Below are positions 44,809-53,432 of a DNA stretch of 64,000 nucleotides, piece after piece; positions within the stretch are counted from its first letter, which is position 1, and every line of letters starts with the position of its first letter. The stretch comes from Mucilaginibacter terrigena. GTDB taxonomy: Bacteria; Bacteroidota; Bacteroidia; Sphingobacteriales; Sphingobacteriaceae. The notes below the pieces were generated by a model, which did no database searches, was not told where the DNA came from, and worked only from the letters and a program-made list of their open reading frames with translations. The position numbers were made by a program, and so were the translations under genes. The DNA lies in the NCBI RefSeq assembly GCF_004168255.1, contig NZ_SEWG01000001.1, forward strand, positions 124,001 through 188,000, written 5' to 3'.

Positions 44809-45050
44809 CTGCTTACAGATCTTAAATAAGTATGATATACCGTATTCAAATCTTATGCCCCTTATTACAAAAACTTTTCGCGGGGGCATGCAAGGTACAA
44901 CAAACTACTCAAATATTACAATAACTTTGATTTATAGCCACTTAAGGTGCCCAAAATAGATATAAACAGCCAGGATATTTATCAACAGTTAACGGGATAA
45001 GGGCCTGCAGATAGTACATAAAAAAGTACACAATAAAAAAAATGCTACAA

Positions 45051-45989
45051 TTACCGGATAACGGCTTCGTACCGGTTTAAAAAGCGATTAAAGTTTGCCG
45101 ATGCTGATTGCACCCAGTTAAAAAGCAAAATTCCCATTGTAGCGCAAACAATGCCTGCCAATACATCAAGCACATAGTGGTGGCTGGCGTATACCGCCGT
45201 AAACCATATGCCAAGCATCACCACACCAAAAAACCAATTGATTAGCCCCAGGCGGTTCTTAATGCCGTAATATAGCACGATAACCGGGTACGATGAATGC
45301 AACGATGGCATTGCGGCAAATACGTTAGAGCCTTTTGAATAGATAGACTTAAACAGGCTGATATTAAAAAATTTATCGAAACGTGCCAGCCCGGCGGTAT
45401 TGCCTTGCGTTAGCGGGTGAAAAGTAAAGCCATGGAACTGGATATACCAGGGTGGTGCCGCAGGGTAGGCGTAGTACACCACAAAGCCCAGCATGTTAAC
45501 TATTACAAATGTGATAGAAAAATACAGGAACTGGCGCTTGTTTTTAAAGAACAGGAACGCCGCGAATGCTAGCGGTACCGGGATCCAGCATAAATAGAAC
45601 AGCCCGGCCATCACATCTAAAGCGTTGGTGCTTTTAAGGCGCAGGTACTCGTTTGGCGTAAGGATAGTGCCGTGCAGGTTTATCCCGAACAGGCTTTTTT
45701 CGGCGTGGTACAGGCTGCCTATGGCTACGTCATTATAATTATAATTAGGGAACGCCTTCATATAATCAAAAATGACCCAGTAAACGATGAAGATAGTAAA
45801 GCCTAATATAAATTTGCGCGTAACTACCGAGGCATAAAACAACACGTTGAATATGCCCATTAAAACTAATTGATCGGTTTTAAAGCCAACCAAAAAATAT
45901 GATAGAATTAAGTATGCGATTGATATGCCGGTAACAATACTTATGCTTTTTGCATTGATCCGTATATCATCGCCAACAGCATTAGCCAT
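45051..45989 (-). CDS. PAP2/Aur1-like inositol phosphoryl transferase candidate
   Basis: A 312-residue polytopic membrane protein (about 6-8 helices) of the PAP2 superfamily. Active-site motifs are A-M-P-S-L-H231-S-S-Y-P and S-H270-H271-Y-V-L-D275, the arrangement seen in Aur1/inositol-phosphorylceramide synthases. The likely reaction moves phosphoinositol from phosphatidylinositol to ceramide, matching the role assigned to the PAP2 gene in the Bacteroides inositol-lipid cluster. It overlaps the upstream fatty-acid hydroxylase gene by 8 bp, so the two are translated together. A simple lipid phosphatase is the alternative. Confidence 0.8.
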   Translation of the reverse strand: MANAVGDDIRINAKSISIVTGISIAYLILSYFLVGFKTDQLVLMGIFNVLFYASVVTRKFILGFTIFIVYWVIFDYMKAFPNYNYNDVAIGSLYHAEKSLFGINLHGTILTPNEYLRLKSTNALDVMAGLFYLCWIPVPLAFAAFLFFKNKRQFLYFSITFVIVNMLGFVVYYAYPAAPPWYIQFHGFTFHPLTQGNTAGLARFDKFFNISLFKSIYSKGSNVFAAMPSLHSSYPVIVLYYGIKNRLGLINWFFGVVMLGIWFTAVYASHHYVLDVLAGIVCATMGILLFNWVQSASANFNRFLNRYEAVIR

Positions 45990-46608
45990 TCTGCTTTTTA
46001 ATGAAATCTGAATTGAATATCTTATCCCACAGGGGTGAGCTTACACCGTAACCTTTTGTAGGGTCCTGGTAGTGGTGCAGCATGTGGTGTTGTTTAATGC
46101 GTTTCCAAAAGTTGCCTTTAAAGTTAAAGTGATGTATGGCGTAGTGCGATATATCATAAAAAAGATAACCTAAAATAAAGCCCGGGAAAAAGCCAAATAT
46201 GTAATTTGCAGGCAACAAAGCGTTAAACAAAAAGTAAAAGCCCGTAGCCAGGGGTATACTTGCCGATGGCGGCATTACCAGCCGCTTGGCATCGCTGGGG
46301 TAATCGTGGTGCACACCGTGGAATATAAAGTGCAGGCGCAGGGCCCATTGTTGTTTTGGTACAAAATGGAATACAAAGCGGTGCATAATGTACTCGGTAA
46401 GCGTCCATACAAACAGGCCGCCTAAAAATAGCCAGATGTAGTTAGCCACCCCAATTTGCCTGTCGTAAGCAAAGTAGCTTGTAACTAAAATAACGGGTAA
46501 AAAAATTATAATAGGCACAAAGTAGTGCACTTTTGATAAGCTCTCTAAAAAACTGCTCTTAAACATCCTCACAGATTCCTGTGAATTTGAAACAAAATTT
46601 TTCGCCAT
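45982..46608 (-). CDS. Fatty acid hydroxylase superfamily protein (FA2H/Scs7-like)
   Basis: A 208-residue integral di-iron hydroxylase. The histidine clusters H76-x4-H81, H97-x2-H100-H101, H155-x3-H159-H160 and H174-H175-x2-H178-H179 match the fatty-acid 2-hydroxylase pattern; four membrane helices surround them. FA2H enzymes put the 2-OH group on the N-acyl chain of sphingolipids. In this operon (CDP-alcohol transferase, DUF4833, hydroxylase, PAP2) that is the obvious role, and 2-hydroxy sphingolipids are known from Sphingobacteriaceae. There is no cytochrome b5 domain, as in bacterial members generally. Confidence 0.88.
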   Translation of the reverse strand: MAKNFVSNSQESVRMFKSSFLESLSKVHYFVPIIIFLPVILVTSYFAYDRQIGVANYIWLFLGGLFVWTLTEYIMHRFVFHFVPKQQWALRLHFIFHGVHHDYPSDAKRLVMPPSASIPLATGFYFLFNALLPANYIFGFFPGFILGYLFYDISHYAIHHFNFKGNFWKRIKQHHMLHHYQDPTKGYGVSSPLWDKIFNSDFIKKQNG

Positions 46609-46613
46609 AACAC

Positions 46614-47225
46614 TTAAGGTTTAAAACGTTCGGTAACCTCTTTTCCTGTAACTGGGTCTGTGCCCTTTAATTCTACAAAAATAACATTTGGTAACCAAAA
46701 AGTACCTCCATCAATTTGAATAAATACTTTTTGAAGCAACATTTGCTTTTTGGCCACTGTTGCGAAGATATGATATTTTCCGTCGGCACCCTTCATTAAA
46801 GTAAACGGAATTTTTTTGTATGACACTAATCTGATATCATAATTATCGTTACCCAGCGCTTTTGAGATTACGCCATAGGCAAATTTGCGCTGCATGTAAG
46901 TAAATTCTGACGGCTCGCCGTGGCCCTCGGCATACCTTAGCCAGTAACCGTGTAAAGGTGAGTCTTCATCGGGCTTACCGGTTTTTTTATCGATGTTGAT
47001 ATCGTATACCAGCGCGTTGATGTTTGGCGACCGCTGAAGGTAAAACATTCGCAGCGGGTTGGGCGGCGGGGTAGGGTAAACCCTGCCGGTAACATCGGTA
47101 CGCGGTTTAAGGGTATCGGGCTGAAGTATTAAACCGGTTTTAATAGGTGCAAAAGCCGCTGCTGGTGCAATATTGCCGGCGAATAAAAAAACTAAAAGCA
47201 GAAGCTTTAACAGGGTTTTGATCAT
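46614..47225 (-). CDS. Exported DUF4833 protein
   Basis: A 203-residue protein with signal peptide (to ~25) and a DUF4833 domain (~55-200) containing F-Y-L-Q-R-S-P-N-I-N-A-L-V-Y-D-I-N and P-L-H-G-Y-W-L-R-Y. The family is found mainly in Bacteroidota, and its function is unknown. Its start codon overlaps the stop of the CDP-alcohol phosphatidyltransferase gene by 4 bp, and the hydroxylase gene follows within 6 bp. This tight coupling suggests a part in exporting, sensing or modifying the inositol lipid on the periplasmic side. Confidence 0.8.
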   Translation of the reverse strand: MIKTLLKLLLLVFLFAGNIAPAAAFAPIKTGLILQPDTLKPRTDVTGRVYPTPPPNPLRMFYLQRSPNINALVYDINIDKKTGKPDEDSPLHGYWLRYAEGHGEPSEFTYMQRKFAYGVISKALGNDNYDIRLVSYKKIPFTLMKGADGKYHIFATVAKKQMLLQKVFIQIDGGTFWLPNVIFVELKGTDPVTGKEVTERFKP

Positions 47226-47935
47226 TCTCCTCGCTCAGACAATGCTTTCCGCGCATTAACCAGCCTTTTTGCAGCCGTTAAGTTTGTTAATACGGCAAGA
47301 ATGGTGATAGGGAAGGTGAAGATAGACATGGTTTCGAAAACATGCCACTTAATACCCGGAACGTACAATTTATAATCGCCGCCAAGATATGATGAACCTA
47401 TACCACAGGCAATGGCGCACACGCCAATGGTGATAACACGCTCGGGGCGCTGCATCAGGCCGCCTTTAGAGTCTACACCCAGGCCTTCGGCACGGGCGCG
47501 AACATAACTTACCATCATGGAGCCAATAAGCGCTATAAAGGCAAATATCGAGCTAAGGAAGTAGTGATGTGCAACAAGGTAGTAACAGATCCCCAGGAAC
47601 ATTATCAGTTCGCTGTAACGGTCCAACACAGAATCGTACAGGGCGCCAAAAACCGATTTCATGTTACCCAGGCGGGCCACCTGCCCGTCGAGCATATCAA
47701 ACAAGCCCGCAAACAGTATTAAACCGCCGGCCCAGCCTACGTAGCTAAAATCGCCCCGGTTACCGTCTTCGGCACCAATGATGAATATGGCTGCAACGCC
47801 AACATTTAAAATAAAACCTATAGAGGTTACCGCGTTTGGCGTTAACCCTACTTTTATCAGGAGTTTAACAAATGGGTCGATAATTTTATATATCCCCAGC
47901 TGCAAACTTGTGCGTACTGATGTTTGTGGTTCCAT
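47222..47935 (-). CDS. CDP-alcohol phosphatidyltransferase, phosphatidylinositol(-phosphate) synthase candidate
   Basis: A 237-residue membrane enzyme with the complete CDP-alcohol motif D80-x2-D83-G84-x2-A87-R88-x8-G97-x3-D101-x3-D105. It joins a CDP-activated lipid to an alcohol. Linkage to an inositol-phosphate synthase (51881) and a PAP2 transferase points to inositol or inositol phosphate as the alcohol, as for the PIP synthase of the Bacteroides inositol-lipid cluster. A phosphatidylglycerophosphate or choline-type activity cannot be excluded by sequence alone. It is the first gene of a tightly packed four-gene unit. Confidence 0.83.
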   Translation of the reverse strand: MEPQTSVRTSLQLGIYKIIDPFVKLLIKVGLTPNAVTSIGFILNVGVAAIFIIGAEDGNRGDFSYVGWAGGLILFAGLFDMLDGQVARLGNMKSVFGALYDSVLDRYSELIMFLGICYYLVAHHYFLSSIFAFIALIGSMMVSYVRARAEGLGVDSKGGLMQRPERVITIGVCAIACGIGSSYLGGDYKLYVPGIKWHVFETMSIFTFPITILAVLTNLTAAKRLVNARKALSERGE

Positions 47936-47965
47936 TAGCTATAAAAATAAATAAAATTAAACATA

Positions 47966-50530
47966 TTAAAAATCAAACTTGATCTTTACACGTATCCCCC
48001 ACGGGGCAATGCCCGGGTGATCCAGATACGTGAACCTTTTTACTGCATCAACCCTTATAAACTTGAAAATGTTTTCGACACCTGCACTTGCCTCGATGTA
48101 AGGTGTGCGGCCAAGGCCGTAGGTTATAGGCACGCCGTTCTCATCAAGCGGGAACTGGTACAGGTTGGGATGTAGCGATGGTGTGTTATTATCACTTAGC
48201 CCGCCATAAAGCGCTTTAAAAGACAATGTTTCGCGCCATTTCAATTTTTTAAACAGGGGGATCTTGTTGAAAAAGAAACCGCCGAAATGCTGGTCGATAT
48301 TTACACTTACCGAGTGATCGCTTACAAACTCCAAAAAGTTCATCAGGTTGTATGAATCTATCACGTACGAAAACGTTTGGTTAGCACGGTGAATGTTCAG
48401 CAGCAGGTAAGGTACCTGCCCAAATGTTTTTGAACCCTCAAGAACAACATCGGCAAAACCGAAGGGGGCTATGTAAAAGCGTTTATCGCCACGGAAATCT
48501 AATTTCTTGTAACCGTACTCGCCGCCCAGTGCATCTTTTACACCCATTGTAAAATCTAACGACAGGATAGGGTACTGGTTGATGATAGGGGCACGGAAAA
48601 GCTTACCCTGGTAATATTGCTCGTTAGGCGCATAGCGGATCCCGGCGCTAACCTCTGAAGTAGTTAAATGCCTGAATGTGTTTGTACCAATAGTATTTGT
48701 AAAAGGGAATAAACTGCCCGCAGGTGTTTGTGTCAGTTTTTTTAACCCCATTTTGTACGACAGGTGGTTCTCAAACTCGCTTACATAATCTATCCGGTAA
48801 TTATCGTTATAGATATATTTATCGTTTTTACCACGCTTAAAGGATAGCAGGAAATTATCTTCCTGCGCATACTGCAGTTCCTGGCCGGGTATTTTGGTAT
48901 CGCGCTGAAAGCTGGCGCGGATGTAATGCTGCGGAAACCTGTAAATGCTTTTATTGTTTATAGAATACGATGCCGCGAACTGGTACTTCCAGCGTTTATC
49001 TGTAAAACCATAAGCCCCGTACGATTCAAAAAAGATACGTTTGCTGAAGTCGGCAGTGGTGCGGCCGCCTACGCGCAGCCTTAAACCTTCAACCGGGTTA
49101 AAACTATAAAAGGTGCTGGCAGGGCCAATTTCAAACTTGCCGAAATTTTTGAAGCCCGCAAACAGCAGGTTAATAATATCAGCAGTACGCCTGAAAGATG
49201 GCATATGCACCAGGCTATCAATGTTTTTATAAACCTTTGATTCGGCCGTTGTTAGCGTATCCAGGCGGTTCTCTGCCCAAAAACTTTCGGGGCGGTTGCG
49301 TAGCTCTTCGTCTTCCAACTCGGGCCTTGCTTTGTAAAGTGTATCCGGATGGGGCACATTTACAACATAGTTTTTGAGCGTTAGCGTCCGGGTGCCAAAC
49401 AAGCCGCTTTTACGTTTGGCGGTTATACCAAAATCGGCAAAAGTGTTGCTCCTGCTCATGTGGTAACGGCCATCGGGGTTAAGTTCAAAATCAAGGTCGA
49501 CGTGCATGCTGCGCACAAAGTTAACGTTGATGTTTTTGTTTATCTCCAGCCCGGCCTTTTGCACGGCATAGTTGCCATCAAGGGTTATAAAGATCTCACC
49601 CTCGAAAAGTATATCGTTGGTGTTGCGTGGGGTAAAGCTTAGCTGCACCAGCTTTTTACCGTTATCAAGCGTAACGGTATCGGTAATAAAAAATTTGTAG
49701 AACGATGGGGCGCTGTTGGCAATCGGGCTTAAAAACTGGCGCCCCAAAAGCATAATGCTGTTGTCGTATATATCTACCTTTTCGTACAAGTGTTTAAAAT
49801 ACTGGCCAACGCCTTCGGTATCAAAGCCGGGCCCAAAATCAACCGATTTTTCGCCTAAAATTACATTACGGGTAGCCTCGGGGTCTTTACGGTAGTAAAC
49901 ATGTGCCAGGCGTTCCTTTAAATAAATAGGCAGCAGCGTTTTACCGGGGTAAGAAGTGCTGTCCTTATTCTCGAATACGAATTTATATTTCTTAAAAAGC
50001 CTTTTCTCTTTAACCTTATCAGAGATATTGCTGAGCGAGAACTGCATCTTATCATACTCTTTGTATTCTACAAAATTGTAGGCTTCGGGGCGGTTCTTAT
50101 CTTTGTTTTCGATAACCTTGCGTATTAAGGCAACGGCAGGGTTTTCGTTATTATATTTTGTTTTTTTACTTGTTTTGATGTTTACCTCGTTCAACTGGGT
50201 AGACGAGGGGATCATGCGGATGTTTAGCACCTGCTCTTTACCGGGCAGCACATTGTAGGTGGCATCTTTAAAACCTATATAGCTTACTTTTATTTTGGTA
50301 TAGGGCTGGTTTGTACGCAGCGTATACATACCGTGTGTATCGGTAACCACACCAATGTTTGTACCTAAAAATGCTACGGATACAAAGGGAAGGCCGTCTT
50401 TATTACCGCCATCGGTAACTTTGCCGGTTACAACAGTAGTTTGCGCTGTTGCAGCAGCACTTATTAATATGAATAGTATAAGAAATAGATACTTATACGT
50501 GTATTTAAAATTCATTAACCTTTTATCCAA
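47966..50530 (-). CDS. DUF5686 outer-membrane protein with carboxypeptidase-regulatory domain
   Basis: An 854-residue protein with signal peptide (ending A-T-A-Q-T), a carboxypeptidase-regulatory-like beta sandwich (~33-115, V-T-G-K-V-T-D-G-G-N-K-D), a DUF5686 central part and a C-terminal barrel of ~16 strands ending R-V-K-I-K-F-D-F with a terminal Phe. It is not TonB-dependent (no plug). Family function is not established. It sits between the GtrA and CDP-alcohol transferase genes on the same strand, 30 bp from the latter, so an outer-membrane role in lipid or polymer placement is an open possibility. Confidence 0.85.
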   Translation of the reverse strand: MDKRLMNFKYTYKYLFLILFILISAAATAQTTVVTGKVTDGGNKDGLPFVSVAFLGTNIGVVTDTHGMYTLRTNQPYTKIKVSYIGFKDATYNVLPGKEQVLNIRMIPSSTQLNEVNIKTSKKTKYNNENPAVALIRKVIENKDKNRPEAYNFVEYKEYDKMQFSLSNISDKVKEKRLFKKYKFVFENKDSTSYPGKTLLPIYLKERLAHVYYRKDPEATRNVILGEKSVDFGPGFDTEGVGQYFKHLYEKVDIYDNSIMLLGRQFLSPIANSAPSFYKFFITDTVTLDNGKKLVQLSFTPRNTNDILFEGEIFITLDGNYAVQKAGLEINKNINVNFVRSMHVDLDFELNPDGRYHMSRSNTFADFGITAKRKSGLFGTRTLTLKNYVVNVPHPDTLYKARPELEDEELRNRPESFWAENRLDTLTTAESKVYKNIDSLVHMPSFRRTADIINLLFAGFKNFGKFEIGPASTFYSFNPVEGLRLRVGGRTTADFSKRIFFESYGAYGFTDKRWKYQFAASYSINNKSIYRFPQHYIRASFQRDTKIPGQELQYAQEDNFLLSFKRGKNDKYIYNDNYRIDYVSEFENHLSYKMGLKKLTQTPAGSLFPFTNTIGTNTFRHLTTSEVSAGIRYAPNEQYYQGKLFRAPIINQYPILSLDFTMGVKDALGGEYGYKKLDFRGDKRFYIAPFGFADVVLEGSKTFGQVPYLLLNIHRANQTFSYVIDSYNLMNFLEFVSDHSVSVNIDQHFGGFFFNKIPLFKKLKWRETLSFKALYGGLSDNNTPSLHPNLYQFPLDENGVPITYGLGRTPYIEASAGVENIFKFIRVDAVKRFTYLDHPGIAPWGIRVKIKFDF

Positions 50531-50905
50531 TTATGCAAAAACAAACTTTTTTTGAAGGAAGTAATTGTAAGTTACCCCTACTATAAACGATACCAGAACC
50601 TTGGAAATTTTGTAGTCTAACTTTAAAAAGTGAGTTACTACAAATACGCCGCCAGTATTTAGCGCCAGGTTACCACCCCAAACCAAAACGTATTTAACGG
50701 CCTGTACAGGAACGGTTTTTTCCTTACGCTTTTTAAAAACCCAAACCCTGCCTAATGCAAAGTTTGTAACGCCTCCAACAATGGTTCCAATTAAGCTTGC
50801 TGTAACGTACCAAAGGTAAAAAAATTCCTTACAGACTATTGTGGTCAAAAAGTCAAATAAGGATGCTATAAAGGATGACGCCTGTGCCTTAACAAATGTT
50901 GCCAT
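50531..50905 (-). CDS. GtrA-family membrane protein
   Basis: A 124-residue protein with four predicted membrane helices and the typical central segment G-G-V-T-N-F-A-L-G-R-V-W-V-F. GtrA-like proteins move lipid-linked sugars across membranes or act as small flippases. It ends exactly where the DUF5686 gene begins. Within a lipid gene cluster it could flip an inositol- or sugar-bearing lipid; that is inference from context. Confidence 0.85.
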   Translation of the reverse strand: MATFVKAQASSFIASLFDFLTTIVCKEFFYLWYVTASLIGTIVGGVTNFALGRVWVFKKRKEKTVPVQAVKYVLVWGGNLALNTGGVFVVTHFLKLDYKISKVLVSFIVGVTYNYFLQKKFVFA

Positions 50906-51118
50906 TTACGTTCAAATTATCCGGCTTAATATGTTTTAGACCCTGCCGTAAGATCTTAGTTTAACCAAATTCCAATATCGGTTAGTAGACGGTTAAAAAA
51001 ACAGTTTGTTTCCATCTACGTAAAAAATACTACTATTAGTTTAACTAAAAACAAAAATGCCCTCGGGGGGAGGTTTACGTTTCGGTCGCGAATATCGGTA
51101 TTTTAAACCTAAAAAGTG

Positions 51119-51170
51119 GTAAATAAAAAAACTGGTTACCCCTCTGTAAAGCAATAGCCAGTTTTTGTGG
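51119..51170 (-). terminator. Terminator hairpin copy 1 (after lipoprotein gene)
   Basis: AAAAACTGG pairs with CCAGTTTTT around a loop of about 24 nt, and the minus-strand side ends in a T run. It lies 13 bp beyond the lipoprotein stop. The first 22 bp are identical to the copy at 51817. Confidence 0.75.
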
Positions 51171-51182
51171 GTAATGATAGAA

Positions 51183-51758
51183 TTAATTGCAACACTTCAA
51201 ATCGTAACTAAGAAATCTGTGGGTAAAAAAATCCCGCATCTTGTGACCCAATATGATGTAACTATACGTGAATGGAAATTCATTTTCTCTAAAAATCTCA
51301 ATATTTGCTTTGTCACCTATTAGGCTTATTTCGATATGAGCACAAACCATTCCTTTATTAAAAAAGGCAAAACCGAGTGTAGGGATATACGGGCCGACCG
51401 GATCTTCCGGATATACATCATTATATGAGTTTTTGAATACCATCATCAATTCTTCTTTGTCTGATCGTGTTAGTAGTTTGCCAAATTTTGCGCACACGCC
51501 TCCCTTCGACCCGTAGTAAAGCGTTGAAGTATCCAATTTAAAACCAACGTCAAGAACCCAATCTATCTTTTGACAATTAAATGAGAACACCTTTACAGAA
51601 TCATATCTTAACTCATTTAAATTATTTATCAGGTCAGTATCTCTTTCATTATAAATGCTCTTTGCAGAATGTTCTGAAGTTGTACCTCTCTTATTCTTTA
51701 CGGCACAACTCAAGATTGATAAAATTAAAATCAATATTGTTATAAGTTTTTTAAACAT
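51183..51758 (-). CDS. Lipoprotein of unknown function inserted in the lipid cluster
   Basis: A 191-residue protein with a lipobox (L-S-I-L-S-C at residues 13-18). The mature part mixes beta strands and has several Cys (residues near 60, 87, 137 and a C-terminal C-C-N). I recognise no family. Its codon use is more AT-rich than the neighbours (many Asn, Lys, Ile), and it is bracketed by two near-identical terminator hairpins (51119 and 51817). I infer a recent insertion between the GtrA and inositol-phosphate synthase genes rather than a member of the lipid pathway. Confidence 0.6.
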   Translation of the reverse strand: MFKKLITILILILSILSCAVKNKRGTTSEHSAKSIYNERDTDLINNLNELRYDSVKVFSFNCQKIDWVLDVGFKLDTSTLYYGSKGGVCAKFGKLLTRSDKEELMMVFKNSYNDVYPEDPVGPYIPTLGFAFFNKGMVCAHIEISLIGDKANIEIFRENEFPFTYSYIILGHKMRDFFTHRFLSYDLKCCN

Positions 51759-51816
51759 TTAATTCTGAAGACTAATTATTTAAAGGGTAGCAATATCGTT
51801 ATTTAACTTAAACCCC

Positions 51817-51864
51817 GTAAATAAAAAAACTGGTTACCGCCCGTAAGCAATAACCAGTTTTTTA
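51817..51864 (-). terminator. Terminator hairpin copy 2 (after inositol-phosphate synthase)
   Basis: AAAAACTGGTTA pairs with TAACCAGTTTTT; the minus strand reads into a T run 17 bp after the stop of the inositol-phosphate synthase gene. It is a 22-bp identical direct repeat plus similar remainder of the hairpin at 51119. Confidence 0.8.
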
Positions 51865-51880
51865 TGCAGTATATTATATA

Positions 51881-53203
51881 TTACTGACCAGCAAACATAT
51901 CGTCGTAATAGTCAAGTCCCAGATGTGTTATCAGGTCTTCGCCCATCAGGTAACGTAAGGTATTTTCCAATTTGATCAATTGTTTAAATATATCATTTTC
52001 GGCATGTAAGCCCGGCGCGGTTTGCGGCGATTTAAGGTAGAATGATAACCACTCCTGTATACCGCTCATGTTAGCGCGTTTAGCCATATCGCAAAACAAA
52101 GCTAAGTCTAAAGCGATAGGCGCTGCAAGGATAGAGTCGCGGCAAAGGAAGTTGATCTTGATCTGCATTTTGTAGCCTAACCAGCCAAAAATGTCGATGT
52201 TATCCCAGCTCTCTTTGTTATCGCCATGCGGAGGGTAGTAGTTGATACGGATCTTGTGGAAGATATCGCCGTAAAGCTCAGGATTATCCTCAGGGCGCAA
52301 AATATCTTCTAACACACCCAATTTTGATACCTCTTTAGTTTTAAAGTTGTCCGGATCGTCCAGTACCAAACCATCGCGGTTACCCAAAATGTTTGTAGAA
52401 AACCATCCGTGTACACCTAACGAACGTGCTGCAAGGCCTGGTGCCAGTACAGTTTTCATTAAAGTTTGGCCGGTTTTAAAATCTTTACCTGCAATAGGGG
52501 TTTGCGTTAACCTGGCAAGCTCTATCATAGCAGGGATGTCAACGGTTAGGTTAGGCGCACCGTTTGCGAATGGTACACCAAGTTTTAAAGCCGCGTAAGC
52601 ATAGATCATGCTTGGGGCGATGCGTTTATCATCGTCTTTTAAAGCTTGCTCAAATGCGGCAAGGGTTTGGTGAATTTCCGATCCTTCGAAGTAAACCTCG
52701 GTTGAACCGCACCATACCAATACCACACGGTTAAGGCCGTTATCTTTCTGAAAGTTTTTGATGTCTTCCATAACCTGCTGCGCAAGTTCGTAACGGGTAC
52801 CCGTTTTAACGTGTGTACCGTCAAGGTTTTTCGCGTAATTTTTATCGAAAGCGGCTTTCATCGGCACAATGGCTTCTAAACCGTCTTTTACGGCATCTAA
52901 CAGGTCGCGCTCAAGTACTTTAGCGTTTACGGCTGCCTGGTAAACGTTATCAGAGTATACATCCCAGCCACCAAAAACTACATCGTTAAGGTTTGCCAGG
53001 GGTACAAAATCTTTAATTTTTGGATGACGTGCTTCGGTACGTTTGCCTAAACGGATGCTGCCCATTTGGGTTAACGAACCTATGGGTTGTGATATGCCTT
53101 TTTTTACGGCCTCAACGCCGGCAATTAATGTTGTAGCTACTGCGCCTAAACCCGGTATTAATATACCAAGCTTACCTTCAGCAGGTTTAATGTTAATTTT
53201 CAT
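51881..53203 (-). CDS. ino1: Myo-inositol-1-phosphate synthase
   Basis: A 440-residue NAD-dependent enzyme converting glucose 6-phosphate to inositol 1-phosphate. The N-terminal Rossmann motif is G-I-L-I-P-G-L-G-A-V-A at ~13-23. The conserved K-D-F-K-T-G-Q-T-L-M-K-T segment and the D-S-I-L-A-A-P-I-A-L-D-L block mark the catalytic and dimer parts. It resembles the bacterial/Bacteroides type found with inositol-lipid genes. Here it stands between the serine palmitoyltransferase side and the CDP-alcohol transferase side of the island and supplies the headgroup precursor. Confidence 0.93.
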   Translation of the reverse strand: MKINIKPAEGKLGILIPGLGAVATTLIAGVEAVKKGISQPIGSLTQMGSIRLGKRTEARHPKIKDFVPLANLNDVVFGGWDVYSDNVYQAAVNAKVLERDLLDAVKDGLEAIVPMKAAFDKNYAKNLDGTHVKTGTRYELAQQVMEDIKNFQKDNGLNRVVLVWCGSTEVYFEGSEIHQTLAAFEQALKDDDKRIAPSMIYAYAALKLGVPFANGAPNLTVDIPAMIELARLTQTPIAGKDFKTGQTLMKTVLAPGLAARSLGVHGWFSTNILGNRDGLVLDDPDNFKTKEVSKLGVLEDILRPEDNPELYGDIFHKIRINYYPPHGDNKESWDNIDIFGWLGYKMQIKINFLCRDSILAAPIALDLALFCDMAKRANMSGIQEWLSFYLKSPQTAPGLHAENDIFKQLIKLENTLRYLMGEDLITHLGLDYYDDMFAGQ

Positions 53204-53432
53204 TACTTGTATTTGTTTTTTAAGGATAATGCAGCTATTAAAGCCGGTTTAAAGGCTGCAATAGCTGTTAGTTTACTGTTTGTATTATAGTAGCGAATAA
53301 ACGCTGTACTATTTTAGTATAGCAATTAAAGCAGCGGGGACACCGGTTTTAATTGCGGAACAAATAGAATATAATTTTTGGTCGAAAATTTATAATTCTA
53401 TAAAGTTTACAGGCAGATGAATATTGGCAGTA

